NCBI RefSeq assembly: GCF_000260135.1
Contig: NZ_JH651384.1
Span: forward strand, 251,693 to 315,692
From: Thiothrix nivea DSM 5205
GTDB taxonomy: Bacteria > Pseudomonadota > Gammaproteobacteria > Thiotrichales > Thiotrichaceae
Length of the DNA: 64,000 nt
Reading direction: 5' to 3'
Within the stretch, counting starts at the first letter, position 1, and every line of letters starts with the position of its first letter. The notes under the pieces are model-generated. The model made no database searches and was not told where the DNA came from. It was given only the letters and a program-made list of their open reading frames with translations. The position numbers and the translations under genes were made by a program. This document shows, piece by piece, positions 1 through 8,896 of the stretch.

Positions 1-152
1 ACTATGGCGTGACGGCGGCGGTTGAGTTTGGCCCCGGCAAGGTGCTGACTGGCCTGAACAAGCGGATTGACCGCAAATTGGGCGCGGTTTGCGTCATGGA
101 CAGCAAAACACTGGAAGAAGCATTGAAACTTTGTGAGGAGGCGGGCGCGTAA
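1..152 (+). CDS. fabD: Malonyl-CoA:ACP transacylase, C-terminal end (partial)
   Basis: Only the last 49 codons are present; the gene enters from the left edge in the frame starting at base 3. The visible tail contains EFGPGKVLTGLNKRI, the conserved C-terminal motif of FabD, which moves malonyl groups from CoA to acyl carrier protein. The stop overlaps the fabG start (TAATG), so the two are translationally coupled. The active-site serine and histidine lie outside the window. Identification rests on the tail motif plus the classic fabD-fabG-acpP-fabF order. Confidence 0.9.
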   Translation, partial: YGVTAAVEFGPGKVLTGLNKRIDRKLGAVCVMDSKTLEEALKLCEEAGA

Positions 153-907
153 TGGATTCATTGATCAGTTTGCAGGGTGAAATTGCCCTGGTGACCGGCG
201 CAAGCCGTGGTATCGGGCGCAGCATCGCCGAAATGCTGGGCAAGGCTGGCGCAACCGTGATTGGAACTGCCACCAGTGAAAAAGGTGCGGAAGCCATTTC
301 CACCTATATGTCCGAGTTGGGCATCAGCGGCAAGGGCATGATGCTGAACGTTGCCGACAAGGATTCCATTGATGGCATAGTCAAGGCTGTTAATGGCGAA
401 TTCGGCGCCATTACCGTACTGGTCAACAATGCGGGTATCACCCGCGACAACCTGTTGATGCGTATGAAAGACGAGGAGTGGGACGACATTATTGCCACCA
501 ACCTGACCTCCATTTTCCGCATGAGCAAAGCCTGTATGCGCGGTATGACTAAGGCGAAGAAAGGCCGCATCATTTCCATTTCTTCAGTGGTGGGCGCATC
601 CGGCAACCCGGGGCAGACGAATTACGCCGCTGCCAAGGCTGGTCTGGTCGGCTTTTCCAAGTCACTGGCGCGTGAAATTGGCTCCCGTGGTATCACGGTG
701 AATGTGGTTGCGCCGGGCTTCATCGACACCGACATGACCCGCGAGCTATCCGAAGACCAGCGCAGCAGCCTGTTGCAAAACATTCCGCTGGCGCGCTTGG
801 GGCAGCCTGATGAAATCGCCGGGGCTGTGCTGTTCCTGGCCTCATCACTGGGAGCCTACATAACAGGCGAGACAATTCACGTCAATGGTGGTATGTATAT
901 GGCCTAA
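152..907 (+). CDS. fabG: 3-oxoacyl-ACP reductase FabG
   Basis: NADPH-dependent reductase of the first reductive step in type II fatty-acid elongation (beta-ketoacyl-ACP to 3-hydroxyacyl-ACP). The 251-residue protein is a classical short-chain dehydrogenase: the TGASRGIG cofactor loop is at residues 15-22, NNAG at 92-95, and the catalytic Ser-Tyr-Lys set is about S145, Y158 and K162. The PGFIDTDMT stretch after the active site is typical of FabG. It starts on the fabD stop and is followed after 81 bp by acpP. Length and order are normal for gammaproteobacteria. Confidence 0.97.
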   Translation: MDSLISLQGEIALVTGASRGIGRSIAEMLGKAGATVIGTATSEKGAEAISTYMSELGISGKGMMLNVADKDSIDGIVKAVNGEFGAITVLVNNAGITRDNLLMRMKDEEWDDIIATNLTSIFRMSKACMRGMTKAKKGRIISISSVVGASGNPGQTNYAAAKAGLVGFSKSLAREIGSRGITVNVVAPGFIDTDMTRELSEDQRSSLLQNIPLARLGQPDEIAGAVLFLASSLGAYITGETIHVNGGMYMA

Positions 908-988
908 ACCTGCTGGTATGATGGGTGGGTTTTAAATACAATATGCTACCGCTAACGAACACTTTTTATTTACGAGGAATACAAAACC

Positions 989-1225
989 ATGAGCGATATC
1001 GAAGAGCGCGTCAAGAAAATCGTTGTTGAGCAACTGGGCGTTGACGAAGCCGAAGTGACCAATACAGCTTCCTTCATTGACGACCTCGGCGCGGATTCTC
1101 TGGACACCGTCGAGCTGGTTATGGCGCTGGAAGAAGAATTTGGTGCTGAAATCCCTGATGAAGAGGCAGAAAAAATCACTACGGTTCAAGCTGCCATTGA
1201 CTACATCAAGGGTCAGCAAGGTTAA
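989..1225 (+). CDS. acpP: Acyl carrier protein
   Basis: Small acidic four-helix carrier of growing acyl chains (78 residues). The phosphopantetheine attachment site is Ser37 in [11 protein letters not shown] clear GAGGA ribosome site (974-978) lies 10 bases before the ATG. It sits in the usual place between fabG and fabF, but the 81-bp gap before it and a strong terminator hairpin after it suggest it can be transcribed separately at high level, as is common for acpP. Confidence 0.97.
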   Translation: MSDIEERVKKIVVEQLGVDEAEVTNTASFIDDLGADSLDTVELVMALEEEFGAEIPDEEAEKITTVQAAIDYIKGQQG

Positions 1226-1236
1226 TTCCTGCGCGC

Positions 1237-1284
1237 AAACCGCAGTCCGTTACTGATGACGGATTGCGGTTTTCTCATTTTTTA
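1237..1284 (+). terminator. Rho-independent terminator after acpP
   Basis: A 14-bp inverted repeat (1237-1250 with 1259-1272, one G-U pair) encloses an 8-base loop and runs into a T-rich tract (TTTCTCATTTTTT). It lies between the acpP stop and the fabF start, so fabF expression probably depends on partial read-through or a nearby promoter. Confidence 0.8.
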
Positions 1285-1305
1285 CGCAAAGATAGGGGCA
1301 CAAGT

Positions 1306-2550
1306 TTGTCTAAGCGACGTGTAGTAGTAACAGGACTTGGTATCGTTTCTCCGGTAGGTTCCCAGCTGGAAATAGCCTGGGGTAACATCAAGGCTGGCCA
1401 TAGCGGCATCAACCGCATCAGTCCTGACCTGTTTGACGCCAGCGCCTTCAGTGTGCAGATTGCGGGCAACGTCAAGGGTTTCAACGCCGATGACTACATC
1501 AAACCGAAAGACCAGAAGAAGATGGATACCTTTATCCACTATGGTATCGGCGCTGGGGTTGAGGCCATCCGTGACGCTGGCTTGGAAGTGACCGAAGAAA
1601 ATGCCGAGCGTATCGGCGTGCTGATGGGTTCCGGTATCGGTGGCCTGGAAACAATTGAACGCAACTACAATGCCTTCCTGAATGGTGGGCCGCGCAAGAT
1701 TTCCCCGTTCTTTGTGCCTGCAAGCATTATCAACATGGTGGCGGGCAACCTTTCTATCATGTTTGGCCTGAAAGGCCCCAATATGTCCATCGTGTCTGCC
1801 TGCGCGACTGCTACCCACAGCATTGGTGATGCGGCACGCATGATCGTTTATGGCGACGCAGACGTAATGGTCGCTGGTGGTGCTGAAATGGGTTCCACCC
1901 CACTGGGTATTGGTGGTTTTGCCGCCGCCCGCGCACTGTCTACCCGCAATGATGACCCGGAACGCGCCAGCCGCCCGTGGGATGTTGACCGCGACGGTTT
2001 CGTCCTTGGTGACGGTGCTGGCGTGCTGGTGCTGGAAGAATACGAATTTGCCAAAAAGCGCGGTGCACGTATCTACTGCGAATTGGTCGGCTATGGCATG
2101 AGTAGCGATGCTTACCATATGACTTCCCCATCCGAAGGTGGTGAAGGCGCTGCCCGTTGCATGGTCAATGCCATGCGCGATGCAGGCCTGAATGCAACCG
2201 ACATTGACTATATCAACGCGCACGGCACTTCCACGCCTGCGGGTGACAAGGCAGAAACCATGGCGGCCAAACGTGCGCTGGGTGATCATGCCTACAAGGT
2301 CGCGGTCAGTTCCACCAAGTCCATGACCGGTCACTTGTTGGGCGCCGCCGGTGGTATCGAAGCGGTGTTCAGCGTGCTGGCAATTCGTGACCAGGTGCTG
2401 CCACCAACGATCAACATGGAAAATCAGGATCCCGAATGCGATCTGGACTACGTTCCCAATGTCGCGCGTGAAACCACGGTCAATATTGCCATGAGCAACT
2501 CCTTCGGCTTTGGTGGTACCAACGGAACCCTGATTTTCAAGAAAATCTGA
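1306..2550 (+). CDS. fabF: 3-oxoacyl-ACP synthase II (KAS II)
   Basis: Condensing enzyme that elongates acyl-ACP with malonyl-ACP. I place the start at the TTG at 1306 because it follows an AGGGG site at 7 bases, gives the expected N-terminus ([17 protein letters not shown]) and a normal length of 414 residues; the in-frame TTG at 1264 lies inside the acpP terminator. The thiolase-fold catalytic triad is visible: Cys166 in [10 protein letters not shown], His306 in NAHGTST and His343 in [11 protein letters not shown]. The frame ends 6 bp before pabB. Confidence 0.95.
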   Translation: MSKRRVVVTGLGIVSPVGSQLEIAWGNIKAGHSGINRISPDLFDASAFSVQIAGNVKGFNADDYIKPKDQKKMDTFIHYGIGAGVEAIRDAGLEVTEENAERIGVLMGSGIGGLETIERNYNAFLNGGPRKISPFFVPASIINMVAGNLSIMFGLKGPNMSIVSACATATHSIGDAARMIVYGDADVMVAGGAEMGSTPLGIGGFAAARALSTRNDDPERASRPWDVDRDGFVLGDGAGVLVLEEYEFAKKRGARIYCELVGYGMSSDAYHMTSPSEGGEGAARCMVNAMRDAGLNATDIDYINAHGTSTPAGDKAETMAAKRALGDHAYKVAVSSTKSMTGHLLGAAGGIEAVFSVLAIRDQVLPPTINMENQDPECDLDYVPNVARETTVNIAMSNSFGFGGTNGTLIFKKI

Positions 2551-2556
2551 AGCTGA

Positions 2557-3897
2557 TTGCATACGAAAATCCTTAAGGGCGAGTTTGATCTGCTCGCCCT
2601 TCATGAGCAAAACCCCTCTCGCTACCCGTTTCTGCTGGAAAGCGTTTCTATCTCCCCTCACGCCCGTTACAGCCTGCTGTTTGCGTTTCCGCAGGAGACT
2701 TTGCGTCTGGATGATTTGGGGGAGGAAAGCTTTTGTGCGCGGTTGGATAAGGTTTGGGAAGAAACCCCTCCCAGCCTACCCTTGTCAGGGGAGGGGCAAG
2801 AGATCCCGTTTCGGGGTGGATGGTTCCTCTATTTGGGGTATGAGCTTGCCGGACAGTTGGAGCCAACCCTGAATTTACCGGCAGAGCAGGGTGGTTTGCC
2901 GATTGCGCTGGCTGTCAGGATTCCCGCAGCCATCATTATTGATCATCACACTGATAAAACAATAATTGTTTCAGAGGAAAGTGTTAGAAATGAATTTTCA
3001 AGTATTTTAGCAGATATTCAGGGTTTGCCCTCTTGTCCCTCCCCTGATAAGGGGAGGTTAGGAGGGGTTTCTTTAACCGAAGATCCCCCCGAACAATTCA
3101 CTGCTGGAGTAGAGCGTATCCGCGACTACATCGCTGCTGGTGACGTGTTCCAGGTCAACCTGTCACGCGCATGGCAGATGGAACTACCGGTAGAATACTC
3201 CCCCGCCGACCTTTATCGCCTACTGCGTAAAGCAAATCCGGCACCGTTTGCCTGCTTCGCGGATTTCGGTGATTTTGCCATCGTCAGCTCATCGCCAGAG
3301 CGTCTGGTAAGGGTGAAAGAAGGGATCGTCGATACACGCCCAATTGCCGGAACCCGCCCGCGTGACGACGACCCTGAACGTGACCAGGCGCTGCTGAACG
3401 AACTGGTTGCACACCCCAAGGAACGCGCCGAACACATCATGTTGATTGACCTGGAGCGCAATGACCTTGGCCGCATCTGTGAATATGGAACGGTGGAAGT
3501 GGATGAACTGATGGTGGTAGAAAGTTACCAACACGTACACCACATCGTTTCCAACATCCGTGGCAAACTGAAGGCTGGAACGACGCCGGGGCAGGTGATC
3601 CATGCCGTTTTCCCCGGCGGCACCATCACCGGCTGCCCCAAAGTGCGCTGCATGGAAATCATCGCGGAACTGGAACAAACGGGCAGAGGTGTCTATACCG
3701 GTTCTGTTGGCTACCTCAACCACAACGGGGACATGGATCTGAACATCCTCATCCGCACCATGACGTTGCAAGGCAAGCACCTGACTTTCCGTACCGGCGC
3801 AGGCATCGTCATGGATTCCGTTCCCACCAATGAATTGAAAGAAACCCGTCATAAGGCACGAGGGCTACTCAGGGCAATCGGGCATGATACGGGTTAA
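2557..3897 (+). CDS. pabB: Aminodeoxychorismate synthase component I
   Basis: Chorismate-utilising enzyme for p-aminobenzoate (folate) synthesis, expected to partner a PabA glutaminase encoded elsewhere. The C-terminal domain carries the family motifs GTRPRDDDPERDQ, DLERNDLGRICEYG and FPGGTITGCPK. Context (pabC overlapping by 14 bp) argues for PabB rather than TrpE, although the motif reads PIAGT, with Ala where E. coli PabB has a catalytic Lys. The best start is a weak TTG at 2557 just before a 9-bp hairpin. Two GC-rich palindromic elements (2761-2802 and 3032-3071) are embedded in frame and add the peptides ETPPSLPLSGEGQE and CPSPDKGRLGGVSL, which look extraneous to the fold. Confidence 0.87.
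   Translation: MHTKILKGEFDLLALHEQNPSRYPFLLESVSISPHARYSLLFAFPQETLRLDDLGEESFCARLDKVWEETPPSLPLSGEGQEIPFRGGWFLYLGYELAGQLEPTLNLPAEQGGLPIALAVRIPAAIIIDHHTDKTIIVSEESVRNEFSSILADIQGLPSCPSPDKGRLGGVSLTEDPPEQFTAGVERIRDYIAAGDVFQVNLSRAWQMELPVEYSPADLYRLLRKANPAPFACFADFGDFAIVSSSPERLVRVKEGIVDTRPIAGTRPRDDDPERDQALLNELVAHPKERAEHIMLIDLERNDLGRICEYGTVEVDELMVVESYQHVHHIVSNIRGKLKAGTTPGQVIHAVFPGGTITGCPKVRCMEIIAELEQTGRGVYTGSVGYLNHNGDMDLNILIRTMTLQGKHLTFRTGAGIVMDSVPTNELKETRHKARGLLRAIGHDTG
2575..2601 (+). promoter_or_regulatory. 9-bp hairpin at the start of pabB
   Basis: A perfect inverted repeat (AAGGGCGAG at 2575-2583, CTCGCCCTT at 2593-2601, 9-base loop) begins 18 bases after the TTG start of pabB and 25 bases after the fabF stop. 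There is no T tract, so it is more likely to impede translation or be a weak pause site than to terminate. It may help set low PabB levels. Confidence 0.4.
2761..2802 (+). repeat. Short GC-rich palindromic element, copy 1 (in pabB)
   Basis: A stretch of ACCCCTCCC-type and TCAGGGGAGGGG-type half-sites able to fold into a hairpin. It is inserted in frame in pabB (codons about 69-82). The same element, in either orientation, recurs at 3032, 25681 and 29570, and related longer forms at 12296, 26580 and 27701. Its peptide is almost the same as that of the copy inside the WD40 gene at 25681. Confidence 0.8.
3032..3071 (-). repeat. Short GC-rich palindromic element, copy 2 (in pabB, inverted)
   Basis: Reverse-complement orientation of the element at 2761, with the core CCCTCCCCTGATAAGGGGAG followed by GAGGGGTTTC. 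It lies in frame between the N-terminal part of PabB and the conserved chorismate-binding domain, next to an AT-rich, poorly conserved linker (about 2935-3020). Confidence 0.8.
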
Positions 3898-4693
3898 CGG
3901 TGTTGAAGCTGACTGTTTGCCAGTTACTGACCGTGGCTTGTTGTACGGTGACGGAGTTTGGGAAACGATTGGCGTGCAGCAGGGCAGGGCGCAACTGCTT
4001 GACTGGCATCTGGAGCGTATGCAGGGTGGCTTGCAGGCATTAGGTATCACAGAGCCAGATTGGGGCAGTTTCCGGCAGGAAATCCATGCTGCCTGCGCAA
4101 ACCAGGAGCGGGCGGTTCTCAAACTGATCATTACCCGTGGCGCGGGGCAGCGTGGTTACAACCCGGCCACTACCTCAGCACCCACCCGTATCCTGCAAAT
4201 CTCCCCCTGGCCGGAATACCCCTCAAGCTACACAGGGCAGGGCATAAGGCTGGCGCTATGCGAAACCCGTCTGGCACAGCAGCCGCGCTTGGCTGGTTTC
4301 AAGCACCTGAACCGGCTGGAGCAGGTGTTGGCGCGCGCTGAATTTGGTAGTGACTTCCAAGAGGGTTTGGTACGCGATTATGTGGGAAATGTGGTGGAGG
4401 GCACCATGAGCAACCTGTTTGTTCTCAGTACGCAAGGGGATGTGTGCACGCCCGACTTGAGCCAGTGCGGCATTGCCGGAATTATGCGCCGATTTATTAT
4501 CCAAAGTCTTGAGAATCTCGGCATTCAGTGCGACATTCGCAGCTTGAGTTTGCGGGAGATTAACGAGGCGCGGGCGTTATTCATGACCAACTCCCTGATT
4601 GGTGTGTGGCCTGTGTATGAGTTTTTCGGCAAACATTACAAAATAGTGCCATTAATCAGGGAATTGCAGGTAACCATAAAAGCATTACCATGA
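3884..4693 (+). CDS. pabC: Aminodeoxychorismate lyase
   Basis: PLP enzyme of fold type IV that splits 4-amino-4-deoxychorismate into p-aminobenzoate and pyruvate, the step after PabB. The 269-residue protein has the probable PLP lysine K140 in LAGFKHLNRLEQ and the family signature GTMSNLFVLS. It overlaps pabB by 14 bp and mltG by 4 bp (ATGA). The pabC-mltG-tmk-holB order matches E. coli and Pseudomonas. Confidence 0.93.
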   Translation: MIRVNGVEADCLPVTDRGLLYGDGVWETIGVQQGRAQLLDWHLERMQGGLQALGITEPDWGSFRQEIHAACANQERAVLKLIITRGAGQRGYNPATTSAPTRILQISPWPEYPSSYTGQGIRLALCETRLAQQPRLAGFKHLNRLEQVLARAEFGSDFQEGLVRDYVGNVVEGTMSNLFVLSTQGDVCTPDLSQCGIAGIMRRFIIQSLENLGIQCDIRSLSLREINEARALFMTNSLIGVWPVYEFFGKHYKIVPLIRELQVTIKALP

Positions 4694-5721
4694 AACTAAT
4701 ATTCAAATTATTAGGCTTGCTACTTATCACTACATTCGTCACGGTCGGGTTCCTGCTGTGGTATCAATATGACAATTTTCTGGAAACGCCAGTAACGTCC
4801 ACAGAAGACCCTACTATCTTCGAAATCAAGCCTGGCAGCAGTATCAGGACTGTTGCCAATCAACTGGAAGAGAGAGGCATCATAGCTCACGGGATACTCT
4901 TTTTTGCCCATGCCCGCCTGACCGGTTCAGCCCACAAGCTTAAGGCTGGCGAATACCAGCTCACGTCGGGTATGAAACCGGATGACTTGTTGAAAAAATT
5001 TGTTTCCGGCCAAGTGCTGCAATATCAGCTTGGTATCATCGAAGGCAAGACATTCAAGGATATTGTCGCTGACATCCGCCAGCATCCGCAGATCGAGCAA
5101 ACCCTGACGGATGAGGACTACAAGTCCATCATGCAAAAACTGGATGCACCGGAGGGTATGCAGCCAGAGGGATGGTTCCTTCCAGAGACCTACCATTTCC
5201 CGCGTAAAACGACCGACCTACAATTTCTGCAACGCAGCTATCAGGCTATGCAAACTTATCTGGACAAAGCCTGGCAAGGGCGGGAACAGAATCCCCATAT
5301 CAAGACACCCTATGAAGCCCTGATTCTTGCTTCCATCATTGAAAAAGAAACCGGCCTTCCGGAAGAGCGCCCGCTGATTGCCCGCGTGTTCCTGAACCGT
5401 CTGGAAAAGGGGATGCTACTGCAAACCGACCCCACCGTCATTTACGGCATGGGCGAGAGTTACGACGGCAATATCCGCAAGGCAGACCTGCGGACTGACA
5501 CACCTTACAACACTTATACCCGCAGTGGTTTGCCACCAACGCCAATAGCCACCCCTAGCAAGGCGGCCATTGATGCCGTTATGCACCCGGCCAGCGGTAA
5601 TGTCTTGTACTTTGTAGCGACAGCACCGGGGGCAGCCTCCCATTTCTCGGTAACGCTGGATGAACACAATCGTGCAGTGCAGCAATACATCCTTAACCGA
5701 AACAAAGCGGAGAAACCATGA
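4690..5721 (+). CDS. mltG: Endolytic murein transglycosylase MltG
   Basis: Inner-membrane lytic transglycosylase of the YceG family, which cuts nascent glycan strands and acts as a terminase for peptidoglycan polymerisation. The 343-residue protein has one N-terminal membrane helix (about residues 4-24), a LysM-like region, and the catalytic segment ASIIEKETGLPEER, with the expected catalytic Glu at position 218. The later NRLEKGMLLQTDPTVIYG block is also diagnostic. It overlaps both neighbours by 4 bp, so production is coupled to pabC and tmk. Confidence 0.95.
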   Translation: MKLIFKLLGLLLITTFVTVGFLLWYQYDNFLETPVTSTEDPTIFEIKPGSSIRTVANQLEERGIIAHGILFFAHARLTGSAHKLKAGEYQLTSGMKPDDLLKKFVSGQVLQYQLGIIEGKTFKDIVADIRQHPQIEQTLTDEDYKSIMQKLDAPEGMQPEGWFLPETYHFPRKTTDLQFLQRSYQAMQTYLDKAWQGREQNPHIKTPYEALILASIIEKETGLPEERPLIARVFLNRLEKGMLLQTDPTVIYGMGESYDGNIRKADLRTDTPYNTYTRSGLPPTPIATPSKAAIDAVMHPASGNVLYFVATAPGAASHFSVTLDEHNRAVQQYILNRNKAEKP

Positions 5722-6353
5722 ACCGTGGCCTTTTCATCACCCTGGAAGGCGGGGAAGGGGCGGGCAAAAGTACCAATGCCACCTGGATTGCCGATTATTT
5801 GCAGGAAAGGGGCAAATCAGTCCTGGTGACACGCGAACCGGGCGGCACTGAAGTGGCGGAGGCCATCCGTACTGTGCTGTTGTCGCCGAAATTGCCTGCG
5901 ATGCATCCCGACACTGAATTGCTGCTGATGTTTGCCGCCCGCAATGAACATCTGCGCCAGAAAATTCTGCCAGCGCTGGAGCAGGGGACATGGGTCATCT
6001 GTGACCGTTTCACCGACGCGACCTATGCCTACCAAGGCTATGGGCGCAATATTCCACTGGCGCGCATTGGTGAGCTGGAAACCTGGGTGCAGGGGGGGGT
6101 ACGGCCTGATTACGTACTCCTGTTTGACCTGGATATTGATACCGGCATGTCCCGTGCGCGGGCGCGTGGCCGTGCTGACCGTTTTGAACAGGAGCAGGCG
6201 GCATTTTTCGAGCGCATCCGCACAGGTTACCAGCAAAGGGCAGGGCAGATACCGGAACGTTACCCCGTCATTGATGCCGCCAAACCCCTTGGACAGGTCA
6301 GGGAACAGCTGCAACAGGTTCTGGAACGCATTCTGGCCGGAGAGGCAGCATGA
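5718..6353 (+). CDS. tmk: Thymidylate kinase
   Basis: Phosphorylates dTMP to dTDP for DNA synthesis. The 211-residue protein has the P-loop GGEGAGKS (residues 11-18), the substrate-binding DRFTDATYAYQGYGR block and an Arg-rich LID region (RARARGRADRFE), all as in bacterial Tmk. Start and stop overlap mltG and holB by 4 bp. No unusual features. Confidence 0.96.
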   Translation: MNRGLFITLEGGEGAGKSTNATWIADYLQERGKSVLVTREPGGTEVAEAIRTVLLSPKLPAMHPDTELLLMFAARNEHLRQKILPALEQGTWVICDRFTDATYAYQGYGRNIPLARIGELETWVQGGVRPDYVLLFDLDIDTGMSRARARGRADRFEQEQAAFFERIRTGYQQRAGQIPERYPVIDAAKPLGQVREQLQQVLERILAGEAA

Positions 6354-7297
6354 TTTACCCGTGGCAAACCTGTGCATGGGAAACGGTACAACGGGCAATC
6401 AATGCCAATCACTTGCACCATGCACTGCTGCTAAGCGGGGAGGAGGGCTGTGGTAACAGCGCATTTGCCCACTCGCTAGCACAGAGCCTGCTATGCCTAA
6501 GTCCCGCCGATGATGGCAGTGCTTGTGGGCAATGCCGCAGTTGCCAGGTCTTTGCCGCGCGGGCGCATCCGGATTTCATGCCTGTGGCGTTGCAGGAAGA
6601 CAAGCAGAGCATCCTGATTGAGCAAATCCGTGAACTCAATTATTTTCTGGGGCTAAGCCGCAGTTATAGCCCACGGCGTGTTGCCGTTATCGCGCCCGCC
6701 GAACGCATGAATGTCAATGCCGCCAACAGTTTGCTGAAGTCGTTGGAAGAGCCGGCCCCTGACACCCATATTCTGCTGCTCACCGGCCACCCGGCGGCTT
6801 TGCTGCCCACCATCCGTAGCCGCTGCCAAGAAATCCGCTTGCCTGTTCCCAGCCATAATGCTGCCGCCGAATGGCTGCGGGGGCAGGAACTCCGGCATTC
6901 CCCCGAGAACCTGCTGGAAGCGTCTGGAGGCAGGCCACTGACAGCCTTGGAACTGGATGCGACAGAAACCCTTGCAGAGCGCCAGCAATGGCTGAAACAC
7001 CTGCTACAGCTGGCTCAAGGCCAAGGCAACATTGCCGAGATTTCCTCGCATTGGGAAAAGCATGACCGGGTACGTTTGCTCAATTGGCAGCTTAGCTGGA
7101 TTATCTCCATTGTGAAAGGCAATATCACGCAAGCTCCGGCGTCACTGCCAGCTGAAGTGGAAAGCCTGCGCAGGCTTATTACCCAAAAAAAGGCCTTCAA
7201 AATTCATGAGCGTTTGATTGAGCTTAAAAAATTTTCCACTCATCCCCTCAACGCCCGCTCATACATTGAATCCATGCTAGTATTATGGAGCCTGTAG
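6350..7297 (+). CDS. holB: DNA polymerase III delta-prime subunit
   Basis: Clamp-loader subunit of the replicase. In the 315-residue protein the P-loop region is degenerate (GEEGCGNSA), as expected because delta-prime does not bind ATP. The zinc-binding cysteines are C49, C59, C62 and C65, and the AAA+ sensor and arginine-finger regions are visible as LLKSLEEP and TIRSRCQEIRLP. The tmk-holB-pilZ arrangement is conserved in many gammaproteobacteria, which supports HolB over DnaX. Confidence 0.94.
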   Translation: MIYPWQTCAWETVQRAINANHLHHALLLSGEEGCGNSAFAHSLAQSLLCLSPADDGSACGQCRSCQVFAARAHPDFMPVALQEDKQSILIEQIRELNYFLGLSRSYSPRRVAVIAPAERMNVNAANSLLKSLEEPAPDTHILLLTGHPAALLPTIRSRCQEIRLPVPSHNAAAEWLRGQELRHSPENLLEASGGRPLTALELDATETLAERQQWLKHLLQLAQGQGNIAEISSHWEKHDRVRLLNWQLSWIISIVKGNITQAPASLPAEVESLRRLITQKKAFKIHERLIELKKFSTHPLNARSYIESMLVLWSL

Positions 7298-7330
7298 CTT
7301 TACAGGCTGGTCAAGTGGTCAGGAACGTGA

Positions 7331-7708
7331 ATGAACAATAACAGCGGGGTACAACACAGCGGAAAGGAGGATGGTAGGCCAGCCAGCCTTTCTATGGCTA
7401 TTGCTGAAAAATCCGCCCTACACGCCTGCTATATGCCATTCATCAAAGATGGCGGCATTTTCGTGCCTACCACCGACAAGTTCACCCTGCATGATAATGT
7501 CGTCCTGCATTTGCGCCTGGTTGAAGAGGGCAAGAAACTGCTGATCCCTGGCCGGGTTGTATGGATTTCGCCGGGTGTTGGTCATCGTGGAGCCAGCCCA
7601 GGGGTCGGCCTGCAATTCACGGGTGAACAGCGCCTCCGCGTCAAGCAGTTCATCGAAGACGTCCTTGGCGATTTGGTCAGGCAGGTAGTCCTCAATCCTT
7701 CCTACTGA
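7331..7708 (+). CDS. pilZ: PilZ domain protein (type IV pilus biogenesis)
   Basis: A 125-residue PilZ-fold protein. The barrel region (VLHLRLVEEGKKLLIPGRVVW and then GVGLQF, about residues 56-99) is clear, but the N-terminal RxxxR motif needed for cyclic-di-GMP binding is absent. That matches the original Pseudomonas PilZ, which lies beside holB and acts in type IV pilus assembly without binding the nucleotide. It follows holB after 33 bp with an AGGAA site. A role in twitching or attachment is inferred from family and position. Confidence 0.88.
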   Translation: MNNNSGVQHSGKEDGRPASLSMAIAEKSALHACYMPFIKDGGIFVPTTDKFTLHDNVVLHLRLVEEGKKLLIPGRVVWISPGVGHRGASPGVGLQFTGEQRLRVKQFIEDVLGDLVRQVVLNPSY

Positions 7709-8164
7709 AATACAAGCAAAATACTGCTTGAAACACCCTCTGCGTTAGTATGCAAACATAACTCACCGAAGTAAGCACATGAGCAGAGTAGCCTATGAGA
7801 CTGATTTTTATAGCTGGAGCCTACAACAGACTGACTTGCTGTAAAAAAAAGCGGTTTGAACAGCTTGATCTTGACAGCTATAAAAGCATTAACAGTTTCA
7901 TCCTACACCCCTTATTCAGCACGGCAAATATCTATCATTGCAGGCTTGACGCAGTGCAGCAAAATAGTGCATTGTCGACACTTTGGTGTCAGACAGTACA
8001 CTACAATCCTATCATCCGGGTCATGCCTCGTCACTTTTGAGTTATATTGTCGACATTCTGCTTCAAAAGTGTCAACAATGTCAGGATGTTTTACTTGAAA
8101 AAACCCTCTTTCGCGGTATTATTGTCAACATAACAGACAAGATGTCGACAAAATGAGGAGCACC
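7709..8164 (+). promoter_or_regulatory. Intergenic control region of the gntR-sdh operon with repeated TGTCGACA operators
   Basis: A 456-bp stretch without a credible gene. It holds five related palindromic sites: ATTGTCGACA at 7971-7980, ATTGTCGACAT at 8046-8056, TGTCAACAATG at 8070-8080, ATTGTCAACAT at 8121-8131 and ATGTCGACAAA at 8142-8152. The last ends next to the ribosome site of the GntR gene. The consensus fits the TNGT-ACNA half-sites recognised by FadR-subfamily GntR regulators. Three nearly identical sites precede sucB (58096-58222), so this is probably an autoregulated TCA-cycle promoter. A weak hairpin at 7714-7732 may end the pilZ transcript. Confidence 0.72.
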
Positions 8165-8857
8165 ATGGCATTTTCAACTGCATGTAAACTACAGGATCCG
8201 GTAACGATTGCAGACAAGCTATTTCTTGACCTGCGCCGCGCCATCCTGGTGGGTGAAATTCCCGCCGGAAAGAAAATCAGTGAGCCTGAGCTAGCCACCT
8301 CCTACGGTGTAAGCCGGGGTTCCCTGCGGGAGGCTATAGGCAAGCTGGAAAACTGCAATCTGGTGACGCGCAAGCCCAATATTGGCGCGCGTATCATCGG
8401 TTTTTCCACCTTGCAGATGATGGAGATTTACCAGATACGCGAGGCGATGGAAGGCATGGCCGCGCGTTTGGCCGCCGAAAACATGACAGAAGAAGAAATT
8501 GGCCGCCTGCGCAGCATCCTGGAGCGCCACAAAGCGGAAATCGACCAGCATCAGGGCTATTCCCAACAAGATGTTGATCTCGATTTCCACTTTTGCATTA
8601 TCCAGGGCAGCAAGAACATGCGCCTGATCCGCATGCTGTGTCAGGATTTGTATGATCTGGTGCGGTTTTACCGTTTCCGGCTCAAGTCCGGCTTTTACCG
8701 CAGCGAACAGGCATTCCAGGAACACAACCTGATCGTATCAGCCATTGAGCGGCGCGACGGGGAAATGGCGGAAACCTTGATGCGCCACCACATCCGTGCT
8801 TCGCGGGATTATGCCCGCCAAGCGCTGGAAGACACCGTGGCGCAGGATGAAAGCTGA
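8165..8857 (+). CDS. GntR/FadR-family regulator (FCD domain), probable TCA-cycle regulator
   Basis: A DNA-binding regulator of 230 residues. I chose the ATG at 8165 because GAGGAG lies 4 bases upstream; an in-frame ATG at 8153 overlaps that site. The N-terminal winged helix has ISEPELATSYGVSRGSLREA followed by GxxNIGARI. The C-terminal FCD ligand domain shows the usual acidic and histidine metal or ligand residues (DLDFHF, EHNL, HHIRASR). It stands 39 bp upstream of sdhC in the same direction and behind its own operator cluster, so it probably controls itself, sdh and the suc operon. PdhR, LldR or GlcC-like ligands are possible; the effector is unknown. Confidence 0.85.
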   Translation: MAFSTACKLQDPVTIADKLFLDLRRAILVGEIPAGKKISEPELATSYGVSRGSLREAIGKLENCNLVTRKPNIGARIIGFSTLQMMEIYQIREAMEGMAARLAAENMTEEEIGRLRSILERHKAEIDQHQGYSQQDVDLDFHFCIIQGSKNMRLIRMLCQDLYDLVRFYRFRLKSGFYRSEQAFQEHNLIVSAIERRDGEMAETLMRHHIRASRDYARQALEDTVAQDES

Positions 8858-8896
8858 ACCAGTAACCAAGATATTGTCCATTAACGGGGAGCATCC

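Noticed and set aside
1282-2661. 459-codon open frame antisense to fabF
   Set aside because: Mirror of a highly biased real gene; composition is His/Arg/Gly-rich with no recognisable domain.
2761-2802. Reading the palindromic elements as intrinsic terminators
   Set aside because: Several copies lie within open reading frames and lack a T tract, so termination cannot be their general role.
7795-8040. 81-codon open frame upstream of the GntR gene
   Set aside because: No ribosome site or family-like sequence, and it overlaps an operator of the sdh control region.
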